The notes: generated by a model not told the origin, from the letters alone. 64,000 nucleotides of DNA from Lucifuga dentata (GCA_014773175.1 VXCM01005074.1:38621-102620); one strand, 5' to 3'. Shown: positions 23,080 through 31,469, counted from the first letter of the stretch. Made by a program: numbers and translations.

Positions 23080-24019
23080 TTCTAATGACTTTAACGTGAA
23101 CTAGGCTTAAACAGTATTTGTGTAACGTTTTAGTTGCTCCACAGATCTTCACAAATAAGTTCCACCTTAAAGGATCATACCGGCCATTTTGCATGTTTGA
23201 GCCTATTATTTTCAATTTTTATACATTATGTTACTGACAGTCATTTTCCAATCATACTACTGGAACGGTGAATTAAAAAAAATTTTCCTACCTTCCAGAC
23301 CTCCATTGGTTTCAGTTCATTCTCTATTAAAATCAACTTGTTGATACTTGAAACGTTCTTGGGATAGGTAATCCATCATCATGAACAGGAACGTGTATTC
23401 AGGTCTTTTTCAAAGTTATGTAATTCAAGTGTTTAAGTGCAATAAAAAAGCGCAGAGTGAATGTATGTCTCCACCGGGGAATATAGTCCCAAAAGAAGAC
23501 CTGCGTTTATGGAAAAAATTGAATGACCGTGACTTCATAAGGCTGCGTAACTATTAGATCATTGATTTTTAAGGTGGGTGTATTGCTTGAATATTTGATT
23601 TTGAAAGATTAAGAGATTTTGCAAAATATCAGGAAAGCTGAAATACGGTTTTGTCCTTTGGGAAATGGTTGTCAGTAAGGTAACGTATGAAAATTGAATA
23701 TATTAGGCTCAAATATGCAAAATGGCCGGTATGGTCCTTTAAAATATTATTTTTAAGTATTTAACTAAATTTAACTAAAATTTAAGGGACTTTTAAAATG
23801 AAAAAAAAAATAAAGGGGTCTGGTTTACATGAAAATAAATATTTCAGACTCAGATGGATTATATCTGGATGAGATGCTAAGATAAAAAAAAAAAAAAAAN
23901 AAAAAAAAAAAAAAAATCAATAAAATGAAGTCTTTATTTATTTGGGATGCTGAAGTAATTTGAATGTGAGAATAAGTTTGTTCTTTGTTTTCTTCAGGAT
24001 CTCTGCTTTGTCCAGGTAG
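4092..24019 (+). CDS. patl1: PAT1 homolog 1, mRNA decapping activator (20 coding exons)
   Basis: Joining 20 exons gives 829 residues against 770 in human PATL1. Family knowledge: Pat1 proteins bridge the helicase DDX6 (N-terminus), LSM1-7 and DCP1/DCP2 to trigger decapping of deadenylated mRNA, and they concentrate in P-bodies and also shuttle through the nucleus. Seen here: an acidic N-terminus with [13 protein letters not shown] (residues 26-38) and [14 protein letters not shown] (41-54), the DDX6-binding type segment. A Pro-rich middle follows, with [20 protein letters not shown] near 294-313 and [10 protein letters not shown] near 440. Next come [19 protein letters not shown] (488-506), [12 protein letters not shown], and [20 protein letters not shown] (from about 549). 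The C-terminal alpha-alpha superhelix includes [18 protein letters not shown]. The extra length is mostly Gly/Ser/Pro-rich sequence in exons 3 and 4. PATL2, the shorter paralogue, is excluded by length and the conserved N-terminus. Introns hold MITEs (introns 6, 11, 19) and Tc1 remains (intron 15). Confidence 0.96.
4107..6474. other. patl1 intron 1
   Basis: 2.4 kb. Holds a poly-A run with N (4571-4607), a (TG)n run (5079-5100) and the fold-back element at 5121-5534. Otherwise AT-rich with no ORF of note. Ends in a long CT-rich tract before the exon 2 acceptor. Confidence 0.8.
5121..5534. repeat. fold-back element (long inverted repeat)
   Basis: Left arm 5121-5313 and right arm 5410-5534 are near-perfect reverse complements of about 125 bp, once the N-joined duplicate in the left arm (5162-5228 = 5230-5296) is removed. 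The loop is (ATAC)n / (GA)n simple repeat. Probably a MITE-like hairpin element; no coding capacity. Confidence 0.85.
6475..6580 (+). CDS. patl1: patl1 exon 2
   Basis: Acidic segment followed by the conserved [13 protein letters not shown]. Acceptor tgtag, donor gtaagt; leaves phase 1. Confidence 0.95.
6581..7959. other. patl1 intron 2
   Basis: 1.4 kb with poly-T runs near 7021-7082, a short dispersed-repeat stretch (about 7255-7340, the gtttcctcc/tcaattggaaactctaaat motif common in fish repeats) and hAT-like ends at 7350-7475. Confidence 0.7.
7350..7475 (+). mobile_element. hAT-like terminal fragment
   Basis: Begins CAGGGGAACTCAAATACAAA and continues through gtctgtttactaaagtcagtcaa. The same sequence occurs inverted at 37760-37882, where it ends CACCCCTG. 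CAGGG...CCCTG termini are typical of hAT ends. Confidence 0.6.
7960..8196 (+). CDS. patl1: patl1 exon 3
   Basis: Starts with [13 protein letters not shown] (conserved), then a Gly-rich and Ser/Pro-rich stretch with no clear human counterpart. Donor gtcagt; phase 1 in and out. Confidence 0.93.
8197..9609. other. patl1 intron 3
   Basis: 1.4 kb, AT-rich. Poly-T run with N (9363-9403). Short tandem ataatatataatacat near 8265-8300. No further element recognised. Confidence 0.6.
9610..9846 (+). CDS. patl1: patl1 exon 4
   Basis: Encodes [20 protein letters not shown], matching the human LAERLSKMVIENELEDPAIM region, then a Pro/Gln/His-rich tail. Donor gtgagc; phase 1. Confidence 0.93.
9847..10466. 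other. patl1 intron 4
   Basis: Poly-A stretches near 10001-10050 and a (GAAT)n run at about 10145-10169. No other feature seen. Confidence 0.6.
10467..10555 (+). CDS. patl1: patl1 exon 5
   Basis: Encodes a short poly-Gln ([18 protein letters not shown]). HLLRRG aligns with human VLRRIRG. Donor gttagt; ends phase 0. Confidence 0.9.
10972..11052 (+). CDS. patl1: patl1 exon 6
   Basis: 27 codons ([18 protein letters not shown]...) matching the human LNSSIWDGS area. Acceptor tctcag after a long T-tract; donor gtgagg. Confidence 0.92.
11955..12528 (+). mobile_element. MITE copy 2 (subfamily A, in patl1 intron 6)
   Basis: Full-length, about 574 bp. TTAAAGGAC...TGGTCCTTTAA with inverted ends of roughly 90 bp (left ctgacaatcatttcccaaag, right the reverse complement). 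No coding capacity. TTAA at both ends may be a target duplication. Confidence 0.85.
12645..13273 (+). mobile_element. non-autonomous TIR element (TGCTGCG ends), copy 1
   Basis: Inverted ends: left TGCTGCGTTCGACAGAACTC, right end reverse-complements to TGCTGCGCTTGACAGACCTC. A second, inverted copy is at 32418-32856. Includes the N at 13144 with 67-bp duplicated flanks (13077-13143, 13145-13211). Confidence 0.75.
13435..13635 (+). CDS. patl1: patl1 exon 7
   Basis: 67 codons with the most conserved mid-protein block, [20 protein letters not shown], preceded by GRDLSER. Phase 0 on both sides; donor gtgaat. Confidence 0.96.
13636..14337. other. patl1 intron 7
   Basis: 0.7 kb. T-rich, with a short TG run before the exon 8 acceptor. 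Nothing else recognised. Confidence 0.6.
14338..14439 (+). CDS. patl1: patl1 exon 8
   Basis: 34 codons, [20 protein letters not shown] followed by FPERLSP; aligns with human PKPVHVRPPMPPRYPAPYGERMSP. Donor gtgagt. Confidence 0.94.
14440..15168. other. patl1 intron 8
   Basis: 0.7 kb. No repeat, RNA gene or ORF that I can support. Confidence 0.5.
15169..15255 (+). CDS. patl1: patl1 exon 9
   Basis: 29 codons ending [15 protein letters not shown], matching human PVLSPLQRAQLLGG. Donor gtttgt (weak). Confidence 0.92.
15711..15928 (+). CDS. patl1: patl1 exon 10
   Basis: Gly/Pro/His-rich, [15 protein letters not shown], then [17 protein letters not shown], matching the human [15 protein letters not shown] block. 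Leaves phase 2; donor gtaagt. Confidence 0.95.
16077..16221 (+). CDS. patl1: patl1 exon 11
   Basis: [20 protein letters not shown] then [17 protein letters not shown], the signature of the Pat1 middle region. Donor gttgct (weak). Confidence 0.96.
16222..17234. other. patl1 intron 11
   Basis: Mostly MITE copy 3 (16558-17157). The flanking 330 bp and 77 bp show nothing further. Confidence 0.7.
16558..17157 (+). mobile_element. MITE copy 3 (subfamily A, in patl1 intron 11)
   Basis: Full-length copy, about 600 bp, ends TTAAAGGACTTACCAGCC and CCAGTATGGTCCTTTAA. Same internal landmarks as copy 2. Confidence 0.85.
17235..17352 (+). CDS. patl1: patl1 exon 12
   Basis: [20 protein letters not shown] then [16 protein letters not shown], matching human. 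The exon 11/12 junction lies within YYYQ|NYYEK. Phase 1 out; donor gtaaat. Confidence 0.95.
17462..17559 (+). CDS. patl1: patl1 exon 13
   Basis: [20 protein letters not shown] then VVTTRTDDE, nearly identical to human. The acceptor chosen (ctcag|TTCAG) keeps phase 1 and the conserved VQF. Confidence 0.96.
17560..18164. other. patl1 intron 13
   Basis: 0.6 kb with no recognised element. Confidence 0.5.
18165..18224 (+). CDS. patl1: patl1 exon 14
   Basis: 20 codons, [20 protein letters not shown], aligned with human TKEKQVRDKRRKTLVIIEK. Phase 0. Confidence 0.94.
18395..18540 (+). CDS. patl1: patl1 exon 15
   Basis: [17 protein letters not shown], start of the C-terminal helical repeat domain. 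Leaves phase 2; donor gtaaga. Confidence 0.94.
18575..19493 (-). mobile_element. Tc1-like transposon relic, family 1
   Basis: Ends TACAGGCCAGAAGTTTGAGG and the inverted cctcaaacgtctggtctgta, each extending more than 100 bp as inverted repeats. Minus-strand frames retain Tc1 transposase C-terminal features: [40 protein letters not shown] and [11 protein letters not shown], with QQDNDPK the family hallmark around the second catalytic Asp. The N-terminus is lost, so it is inactive. Contains two assembly duplications (N at 18757 and 18935). Confidence 0.88.
19496..19865 (+). mobile_element. Tc1-like relic, family 2 (internally deleted)
   Basis: Ends TACAGCGGGGTCCAAAAGTC and its complement gactttttagaccccactgta. 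A plus-strand remnant [20 protein letters not shown] resembles the extreme C-terminus of Tc1 transposase (ESMPRRV...KGG). Abuts family 1 at TA dinucleotides. Confidence 0.8.
20365..20524 (+). CDS. patl1: patl1 exon 16
   Basis: [20 protein letters not shown] then [14 protein letters not shown], matching human IMCIRKGKRMVARILPFL and TTARNLPFLIKKD. Phase 2 in, 0 out. Confidence 0.96.
20525..21321. other. patl1 intron 16
   Basis: (CA)n at 20551-20582, a short cctatagc-type hairpin (ctatggata/tatccatag at 20661-20684) and a CT-rich, strand-asymmetric tract at about 20696-20890. Confidence 0.7.
21322..21447 (+). CDS. patl1: patl1 exon 17
   Basis: 42 codons, [20 protein letters not shown] then [20 protein letters not shown]. 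Phase 0 both sides; donor gtacac, inside the start of a CA run. Confidence 0.93.
21723..21814 (+). CDS. patl1: patl1 exon 18
   Basis: [20 protein letters not shown], matching human FGLSLLLILLSRGEDLQSSD. Leaves phase 2 (TG|G of Trp); donor gtaagc. Confidence 0.95.
21815..22881. other. patl1 intron 18
   Basis: Contains a CTCF-type motif at 22336-22349, a poly-A run with N (22440-22473), and a 350-bp CT-rich tract (22525-22880) that merges with the polypyrimidine tract of exon 19. Confidence 0.7.
22336..22349 (+). promoter_or_regulatory. CTCF consensus match (patl1 intron 18)
   Basis: CCACTAGAGGGCGC agrees at all 14 positions with the vertebrate CTCF core consensus CCASYAGRKGGCRS. Occupancy is not shown. 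Confidence 0.5.
22882..23031 (+). CDS. patl1: patl1 exon 19
   Basis: [20 protein letters not shown] then [20 protein letters not shown], matching human VMFMATRELLRIP and [19 protein letters not shown]. Donor CA|gtgagt. If unspliced, translation stops at TGA 23033-23035, right after the same Gln. Confidence 0.95.
23032..23997. other. patl1 intron 19
   Basis: (CA)n at 23042-23079, MITE copy 4 (23167-23742) and a poly-A run with N (23884-23916). Confidence 0.7.
23167..23742 (+). mobile_element. MITE copy 4 (subfamily A, in patl1 intron 19)
   Basis: Full-length, about 576 bp, ends TTAAAGGATCATACCGGCC and GGCCGGTATGGTCCTTTAA. Confidence 0.87.
23998..24019 (+). CDS. patl1: patl1 exon 20 (last 7 residues and TAG)
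   Basis: Completes CA|G and encodes ISALSR before TAG. Human ends LQLVQGIR, so length and final Arg agree. Acceptor ttcttcag. Confidence 0.88.
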
Positions 24020-24065
24020 AAGTTACTACAGATATCAACACAAGCCCCATCCATGCTCGATGCAG

Positions 24066-24114
<49 letters not shown>

Positions 24115-24525
24115 GCGCCTGTGTGTGTGCGTGTAAGGTGCATCCATGGTGGATAGTTTTAATCCAGCAGAATCAACTCGTAGTCACTTTTGTTTTTCTG
24201 TGATCAGTCGTGTGTGTGTGCATGCATGCATGCATGCGTGCACGCACGTGTGCATACAGCAGAGTGACAGACGGAATGGGAGTTGACAGTTTGAGTGAAG
24301 AAACATGAAATCTGCATTTTTAAATATCTTGTTTACAATTATACCTGTGATGAAACCTTCAAATTAAAAGTATTTCTATTATATAAAATCTGGGATTTAT
24401 CTGCTCTTTTCTGCTGAGTGTTGAATCATTAATAAAAAAAATAATCTCTTTTCTACACATTGTTGATATTTTAACTGTTTCAATCTGAGTTCACGCTGCA
24501 ACAACACACACATCAGTGAATAAAG
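24020..24525 (+). other. patl1: patl1 3' UTR
   Basis: Contains a (TG)n run (24071-24112) and a second TG/CATG run near 24210-24250. AATAAA signals at 24431-24436 and 24519-24524 are the likely polyadenylation sites. Confidence 0.55.
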
Positions 24526-24526
24526 T

Positions 24527-24716
24527 GGATCATTGGATTATTTAGAGATGATTAGAGAAGAAAAATTGGATTATTTAGAGATTATTAAAGGAAAAAGGAT
24601 AATTGAATTAGAGATTGAGAGAAAAAAATTGGATTATTTAGAGATTATTAGAGAAAAGATAACTGCATTAGAGATTAGAGAAAAAAGGTAATTGGATTAT
24701 TTAGAGATTATTAAAA
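24527..24716. repeat. minisatellite, ggattatttagagattatt units
   Basis: About five imperfect units of roughly 30-38 bp built on ggattatttagagattattagag, just past the patl1 polyadenylation signals. Confidence 0.8.
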
Positions 24717-25107
24717 AAAAAAAATTTGATTATTTTGATAAATGCAGTTAAAAAAAAATACAACCAGCATATTGGATTTTATTTGGAGAAGTGGAGACAA
24801 TGAGCACAACAAATATACATAAATATGCATTTTTTTTTTTTTTTCAGTTCTTGCACAAATTCAGAAGTAGAACAGCAAATTTTAGACTTGACTTCCAATT
24901 AAAACACTGAAGTGTAGCCAGCCACCAGCATTTCAAACAACTGACAGATTTTTAATATAACTAACAGAAGACAAACATGAGTTTCAAAAGTTAGGGAAAA
25001 GGTTTTACATCGGTTATTACAATATAATGTCTTTATAGGCTTATAAATTATTACCTTACTGAATGACACCTTAATAAAGCTGCATATTACTGATCCATTG
25101 AAGGGCG

Positions 25108-25300
25108 TAAAGGACCATACCAGCCATTTTGCATGTTTGAGCCTACTACATTCAATTTTCATACACCTAACAATTACTGATAATCATTTCCCAAAGCATA
25201 CTACTGGAACAGTGAATTAAATTGTTTTTCCTACCTCCTAGACCACCATTCAGTTCATTCTGGCACGCTATTAAAATCAATTTGTGATACTTGAAATATT
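25108..25300 (+). mobile_element. MITE fragment 5 (5' third only)
   Basis: Starts taaaggaccataccagcc and follows the family through gatacttgaaatatttt, then stops abruptly. A truncated copy. Confidence 0.8.
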
Positions 25301-25588
25301 TTGGTTAAGAATATCGGTGGTCATTTGGCGTCAGTTTATAATATTTTCACTGCTTAGTTCACAATGAATCACTATTAACTTATTAAAAAACATTTAATCA
25401 AAGAGCTTTGGACACATTTAATCTACTACTTATAAGGGGGTTGTGGTTTTCATACACATTAATGTTTTGAATGATCATTTCTATAATCTGACCAGGAAAT
25501 TAAAAAAAAAAAAAAAAAAAANAAAAAAAAAAAAAAAAAAAAAAAATTATTCGTATCAAGGCTTCGTTTTATCTGTTTCACACTCTGG

Positions 25589-25602
25589 CCAGCAGATGGC
25601 GC
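25589..25602 (+). promoter_or_regulatory. CTCF consensus match past patl1
   Basis: CCAGCAGATGGCGC fits CCASYAGRKGGCRS at all 14 positions. About 1 kb beyond the patl1 polyadenylation signals, in the same orientation as the intron 18 match. Confidence 0.5.
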
Positions 25603-26786
25603 AGTGTTTGAAGCATCAATAACCATTACTACTTGCACCGCTTTTCCAGAATGGTTGAATAGGTTTCATCTCGCCATCACTACCTTTAGTCAGACCTCTT
25701 CCTGGATTCAGGATGGAGACAAATCAGCTTTTAAATATCCAGCTTGACTTCCTCAGTCGTGGTATTCCGTCCCTGATATCCTGATGAGGCATTAGAAGAG
25801 AAAAAAGAATAATAATTTCTATGTGAGGACATTGATACAGAAAGGAGACAGATACAGAAAAGGAGTCAGAATAGGAGACACACACACATGCTACTACATA
25901 TTGTTCTATTGTAAATCCGCCAAAAATACACACATACAGCCGTTAGCTCTATCGATACCGGTAGGTATCGATAGATATATTCTATCTCAACTGTTGTCAT
26001 GACGGCACTACTTCTTTTTCTTGTTTCCTATTGAGTGATATAATAGCGACAGACGCCACCTTGTGGTGAAAGTTAGTAATGTTAGTAACACTATTGTCTA
26101 ACATTGTATTATGTCATCTATGTACAGGAAAATGGAGCTATTACATTAATGGCTATTTACAGTAATACAAAATACAAAGAAAAAACAAACAAAAAAAAGT
26201 CTAAACATCAAAAGAATTCTTGCCATACCGTTAATTTAACATTTGTATACAACAATATGTAGTAACATGTAAGGAGGTGTCCCCTTTTTTGTCTCCTTTT
26301 CTGTATTTGCCTCCTTTCCTGTCTCCTTTTCTGTGTCATTAAAACAATGTCCTCACATCTAACAAAAGCAACAAGAAAGCGTCATTGCAGCAGTATCATT
26401 GTGAATGTTCATAATCTCTGTCCGGGTTGTGAACGTCTCACCTGAGCAGGTCACGTGAACGGCTGAGGCGGAGTACAGCGGCTTCACGACCCCACAGTCC
26501 AGCAGCGCGGATTCAGAGCCGTCGCAGTCAGAAAAAAAAATGCCCCATCAGTTCATTGGTGTCCAGTTTGATCTGTTAGGTTGAGACGGCAGATCCACAG
26601 CGAGCCTGTTTACACACTAAAGAAGCGTGTTGCAGGTCCCACACCATGGACTCGCCACTCAGCAGCATCCACTCAGTGCCAGAGTCCAGAAGCACTTTTC
26701 CAGCACAGGGGCTGTTCATGTCATCCAATGTTACATCTTCCATATCTGATCAGGAACGTGAAGAATATGAAGAACAACTAAAGAGC
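25603..26786. other. intergenic stretch, no gene seen
   Basis: Holds an 11-bp-arm inverted repeat (ctatcgatacc / ggtatcgatag) at 25949-25974 and repeated ctccttttctg words near 26290-26340. A CTCF-like two-mismatch motif lies at 26052-26065 (minus). No gene recognised. Confidence 0.5.
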
Positions 26787-26789
26787 ATA

Positions 26790-27332
26790 TTAAAGGACCA
26801 TACAACACATTTTGCATGTTTGAGCCTAATATATTCAGTTTTCATACATGTTACGTTACTGACAATCATTTCCCAAAGGATAAAACCGTATTTCCGTTTT
26901 TCTGATATTTAGCAAAATCTCTTAATCTTTCAAAATCAAATATTCAAGCGATACACCCATCTTAAAAATCAGTGTTTCGCCTACTAATAGTTACACAGCC
27001 TTATGAAGTCACAGTCATTTATATTTTTCAATAAACGCAGGTCTTCTATGATGGAGACATACATGCACTCCACACTTTTTATTGCGCTTAAATGCTAAAA
27101 AAAAATAACCCAATACACATTTTATTCAAGATGATGGATTATCTATTCCAAGAGCGTTTCAAGTATCAACAAATTGAAGAGAATGAACTGAAACCAATGG
27201 TGGTCTGAAAGATAGGATTTTTTTTTTTTTTTAATTCACTGTTCCAGCAGTATGATTGTCAGTAAAGTTACATGTAAGAAAATTGAAGTTATTAGGCTCA
27301 AACATGTAAAATGGCCGGTATGGTCCTTTAAA
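26790..27332 (-). mobile_element. MITE copy 6 (subfamily A, inverted)
   Basis: Internal landmarks run in reverse order (gcaaaatctcttaatctttc... first), so it lies on the minus strand. Ends attaaaggaccatacaac and ggccggtatggtcctttaa. Confidence 0.85.
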
Positions 27333-27699
27333 CTTAGTGTGAGCAGGGAGTTCTTATAACTTTAGATTACTGTGTACTTTAAAAAAAAAGTATCCAAAGT
27401 AAAAATACTCAGGATGAAGAGCAGAGTTTAGATGTTTGGAGAAAACTGCATATCAGGGTTTCAAATCTGTTGAAGGATTAATACTTTTTTGTTGTTGTTG
27501 TTTTCCCTCATTACCTCTGATGAGCAAGTTGGGTTTGCGAGAGAGAGGTTTTATTTTTTTCAGGTGCTATATATTAAGCAATAATTGTTGTATGAACAGG
27601 GAGCAAGTTGTTTGCTTTGAACATTATTTGTGCAGTCCTAAATTCTGCTAAATTTCAAAGTTTGTGCTTTAGAAAACAATCTCACACTATTCACTATTC

Positions 27700-28715
27700 T
27701 AATAGCTTTTTTTTTTTTTTTNTTTTTTTTTTTTTTGTTTGTTTTTGTAATATGTTTACTGGATATATTGAGCTATTATATGTGTTACGCCACACCTCTG
27801 CACAGGTCAAATGAGGTAAAAACAGCGAACAGTATAATTTATAAGAGGCTTTATCATTCAAAATGTATCTTGTCCTTTGCAGGATTGCAACACTTTTTGC
27901 CAGCTTTGTTTGTATGTATTTTATACAAGGTTTCCAGCAGAGTTTATGATCTCGTAACACTCCAAGAAATGTATTTTCATACTCTTTCAATGTCAATATT
28001 GCCGATCTTTAATTGAATTGGGATGTTAGTTCTATGATTTTCAAATAGCATAAATTAATTTTTTTCCAGATTTAATGATAATTTATTCTTGTCAAACCAT
28101 CACTGAGTTTTTATATTTCTATTTTAACTTTCATCAAAAGCCTCTCCAAATTTCATCTGAAAAAAAAAAGAAAACATATTTGTATCATCTGCAAACAGAA
28201 CAAATTTCATTTCCCTTGAAACTTTACACAAATCATTTATATACAATATAAACAGTTTTGGTCCTAACACTGACCCTTGTGGAAAACCATAAGTTATATC
28301 CAGCAGGCTTGATTTTTGTTGTCCAATCTGCACAAATTGTTGTCTATTATTACTATAACTTTTCAACCAGTTCAACACAACTCCTCTCATGCCATATCTT
28401 TCCATTTGATCAGTTATTATATGTTTTTTTAAGATCTACAAAAACTCCAACTGTAAACTTCTTTTGTCAGTAGAGGTAATTACTTCTTCTGTTATCTCCA
28501 TTAATGCCATAACTGTTGATCTATGTGGTCTGACTGTCCGTTATTACTCCCTGTTTATCAATGAAAATGTCTAATATTTTAATAAATAACTTCTCCAACA
28601 GGCTGGAGAATTGTGGAAGCACTGACACTGGTCTGTAGTTGGTAAAGACGTGGTCATCCCCAGATTTAAATACTGGTAAGACTTTAGCAATTTTCATTAT
28701 TTGGAAAAGTCCCAA
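27700..28715 (-). mobile_element. non-LTR retrotransposon (LINE) reverse-transcriptase relic
   Basis: Minus-strand frames in order: AKVLPVFKSGDDHVFTNYRP with VSVLP (RT block), then GFPQGSVLGPKLFILYINDL and VLFADDTNMF (the YxDD-type catalytic box, here FADD), then ILQRTRYILNDKASYKLYCS and LFLPHLTCAEVWRNTY. This order and these words are typical of jockey/CR1/L2-type LINEs. Frames are broken between blocks, the 5' half with endonuclease is missing, and the 3' end stops at an A-run (T-run with N at 27700-27737 on +). Inactive. Confidence 0.88.
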
Positions 28716-29349
28716 ACTGAAAATACAGATTACAAATATAAGTAATATAAATATATATTTACAAATATATATGTCAATTTAATTCCAGTCAGTGCATGTC
28801 TTCAATTTACAATTACGAATATCAATTATTTCCTTTTCTTCCATGGCTTTGAGAAACACTCATCTTTGATTTCTGTCTATATAACTATTATCTTCACCCA
28901 CTGTGGTGAAGAAGAGATAGTTCTTGAGTATTTTTGATAAGGTATTTGAGTTATTTTTGTTCTGTTATAGTACAAGTGTTACTCACCTTGTTTTTTTTCA
29001 TTTTTAGTAGCAAAGGTCTCCATCATCAGCAGCAGAACAAAATAACAAAATGCCACTAATGACCATCGGAAAGCCAAAATCTGCTGGTTTGACATATTTC
29101 CCTTTTTGTTCCGATCTCATGAAACACACAGTTTTTGGCGTCTCGTGATCACAGCAGAACTGAACTCTGCATTTTTTTGTAGAAAACACTTCAGTTTACA
29201 TTTATGCTCCAGATCGATCTGTTGTCTCACCAACATGACCAGTGTTCATACTGACCGTTTATATCATGTGAATGTAAGCCCACAATCGACCATCAGACCT
29301 TCACCAATGTTCAGTCTTCATGCCAACTATTTCTGTCACGTGACAACTA

Positions 29350-29354
<5 letters not shown>
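28716..29354. other. intergenic stretch, no gene seen
   Basis: AT-rich. May include more decayed LINE sequence at its left end; no other feature. Confidence 0.4.

Positions 29355-29398
<44 letters not shown>
29354..29398. repeat. (CA)n microsatellite
   Basis: About 22 CA units. Confidence 0.95.
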
Positions 29399-29399
<1 letters not shown>

Positions 29400-29899
29400 T
29401 CAAGTTTGTTCTCATCTTCACACAGTTCAGCAGGAGCCTGCAATGCAAAATGTTAACTGTGGCATGGCAGTGTCCTTATCATATAAATTATGATGATAAT
29501 AATAAGAATAATAAATACATTCTTTTAAACCTTGTTTTTATGTGCTCAGCTTATTCCTGTGGAGGATAAGGATATAAGCAACCTCTGGCAAAGTAAACCA
29601 CCAAATCCTCCTGTCTTCTTTGAACTGGGCCTCTCAAAGTGTTCTCCGCAGGTTTGAGCCCTCCTCCCAGGGTAATCTGTTATGACGGGGGTCTTTCAGT
29701 CATGCTGCATGTCAACTGGGGTACCTCCAGTCAACACAGGGGCCCTTTCTCTTTTTTGTTAGTTGCAGTGATCCACTGGCTTTTCATATCATTGCTTTTC
29801 ATGTCTCGCTGAGTTAACAGTGAGACATGCACAGTGAGATCTGGGCTGTTAACTCAACATGGACAAAGGAACACCATCTTCGTGTAAGTTACAAGATGT

Positions 29900-30180
29900 A
29901 TCAGAATCAGAATCAGGTTTATTGCCAAGTACGTTTTCACATATGAGGAATTTACTCTGGTGCTTTGGTGCACAACAAGCAAAAATATACAAAGAAGTAT
30001 AAAGCAAGTACTACAAGTCAATAAGCACAAACAGAAAACAGAACATTCACAATAAAATATTGGAAAAACACTGTAAAAACGAAACTAAAACTAAAATCAT
30101 GCAGAAGCGCTATCCAAATGAGCGCACAGGCTGCAGTTTTGTGCGTGATTGTGCACAATGTTCACCAGGGAAACTGTATT
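29900..30180. repeat. dispersed fish retroposon tail-like repeat
   Basis: Begins atcagaatcagaatcaggtttattgcc, wording common to 3' ends of fish LINE/SINE-type repeats, followed by A-rich sequence. Family assignment is from memory of the motif only. Confidence 0.45.
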
Positions 30181-30276
30181 AAGGTAAGTCTACATATATA
30201 CAATATACCGTTGTAAGCTGTATGCAAATAGTCCTTATTGAGTTCAATCATGCAGAATTACCTAAGAAAAAGGTAA

Positions 30277-30349
30277 CGCCCGAACAGGGACTTGAACCCT
30301 GGACCCTCAGATTAAAAGTCTGATGCTCTACCGACTGAGCTATCCGGGC
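30277..30349 (-). tRNA. tRNA-Lys (anticodon UUU)
   Basis: Minus strand reads GCCCGGATAGCTCAGTCGGT..., 73 nt. The acceptor stem GCCCGGA/TTCGGGC pairs with one G-U. D-arm TAGCTCAGTCGGTAGAGCA, anticodon loop CTTTTAA, T-arm with GGTTCAAGTCC, discriminator G. No intron. A T-run follows the 3' end on the minus strand (30267-30271), a Pol III terminator. A and B boxes are intact, so it is probably functional. Confidence 0.96.
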
Positions 30350-31358
30350 TCCGGCAAGTTTTCCTCGTGGCTCATATAAATAGAAGCATAAACAGTGATT
30401 GGTTCCAGTTATGTTGTATAAGGTCAGAATGGCTGCTGTGCCTCAAAAATATAACTCTGTCAGCAGGATCAGGATCTAAAATCTTGGGGAAATGTTGGTC
30501 GCGGTATTTGTCGTTTATATTTTTGCCGTTTCGTACAAACATAATAAGAGATAAGGTTACGTAAATATAATAAATAATAAGGAATACTGTTACAAAAGAG
30601 ACGATACGTTATCACTCGTTTCTTTGACTTTATTAGTGTAATTCCAAAAGGGGTACTATTAGTCACAGCCTCCGCCGAATACAGGAAAAGTAAAATAGAA
30701 AAACGTAGTAGGCTAGCTAACCTAGCTTACACGTCAAATAACTGATTTACAACCCAGAAGAATCCCGCCCACTTCCAGTTATCTATCAGCCAACCAAAGA
30801 TTTATATTTGATAATAGACCGCCGTGATAGGGTATTTCTTTTGACAGACAGGTTTGTCGCCCAATTAGCTGATGCCAGATTTACTAAGACAATGAAAAAA
30901 TCAGGAAAAATAGAACGATAGAATAGAACCCGTCATTTATCCGTAAAAGCATTCCCTACGGTGGACAAGAATTACTGAACACATTCCAATATGACAGTAA
31001 CTCGAAAATATATTTTGGTCAGATTATAGACATGCTATTTTTATTTTGAAGGTTTCGGGCTTGAAATCATGCTGCTGAAGAGATTTGGGCAGCTAGTAAC
31101 TTTAAAATGTATTTAGATATGAGTTTGCGAACCCACCCTTGTTGCAGCTGTGTATATTCCCAGCAGTGCCTTTCTGTTACTTTATCACAAAGTTGTTCCT
31201 GTGATGTTACCGTTACTGTGGGACGCCAAGAAGCTAATTAGCTACAAAAATATTTAACATCAATATGCAATTCAATGCTTAATTCATTATATAGTACACG
31301 TCATGACTTAGTATAAACTCAATATCATAACCGCTAGTGCTGTCTCATATCAACAGGT
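30350..31358. other. spacer between the two tRNA genes
   Basis: About 1 kb, AT-rich, without ORF or repeat that I recognise. Confidence 0.5.
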
Positions 31359-31450
31359 GGCTCCGTGGCGCAATGGATAGCGCATTGGACTTCTAGTCAA
31401 GCACTTGAGGAGTGATTCAAAGGTTGTGGGTTCGAGTCCCACCGGAGTCG
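31359..31450 (+). tRNA. tRNA-Arg (anticodon UCU) with intron
   Basis: 92 nt: GGCTCCGTGGCGCAATGGAT... with a 19-nt intron at 31396-31414 directly 3' of position 37, giving a 73-nt mature tRNA. Anticodon TCT at 31392-31394, T-arm GGTTCGAGTCC, discriminator G. Vertebrate Arg-UCU genes normally carry such an intron. T7 Pol III terminator at about 31452-31458. Confidence 0.97.
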
Positions 31451-31469
31451 CTTTTTTTGTCAGTGTATC

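Noticed and set aside
25949..25974. Inverted repeat ctatcgatacc-ggta-ggtatcgatag as an operator or recombination site
   Set aside because: Short, with no flanking system; more likely a decayed transposon end than a regulatory site.
27436..27651. Plus-strand ORF with poly-Cys next to the LINE
   Set aside because: Comes from a GTT repeat and AT-rich sequence, and its neighbours are LINE antisense.
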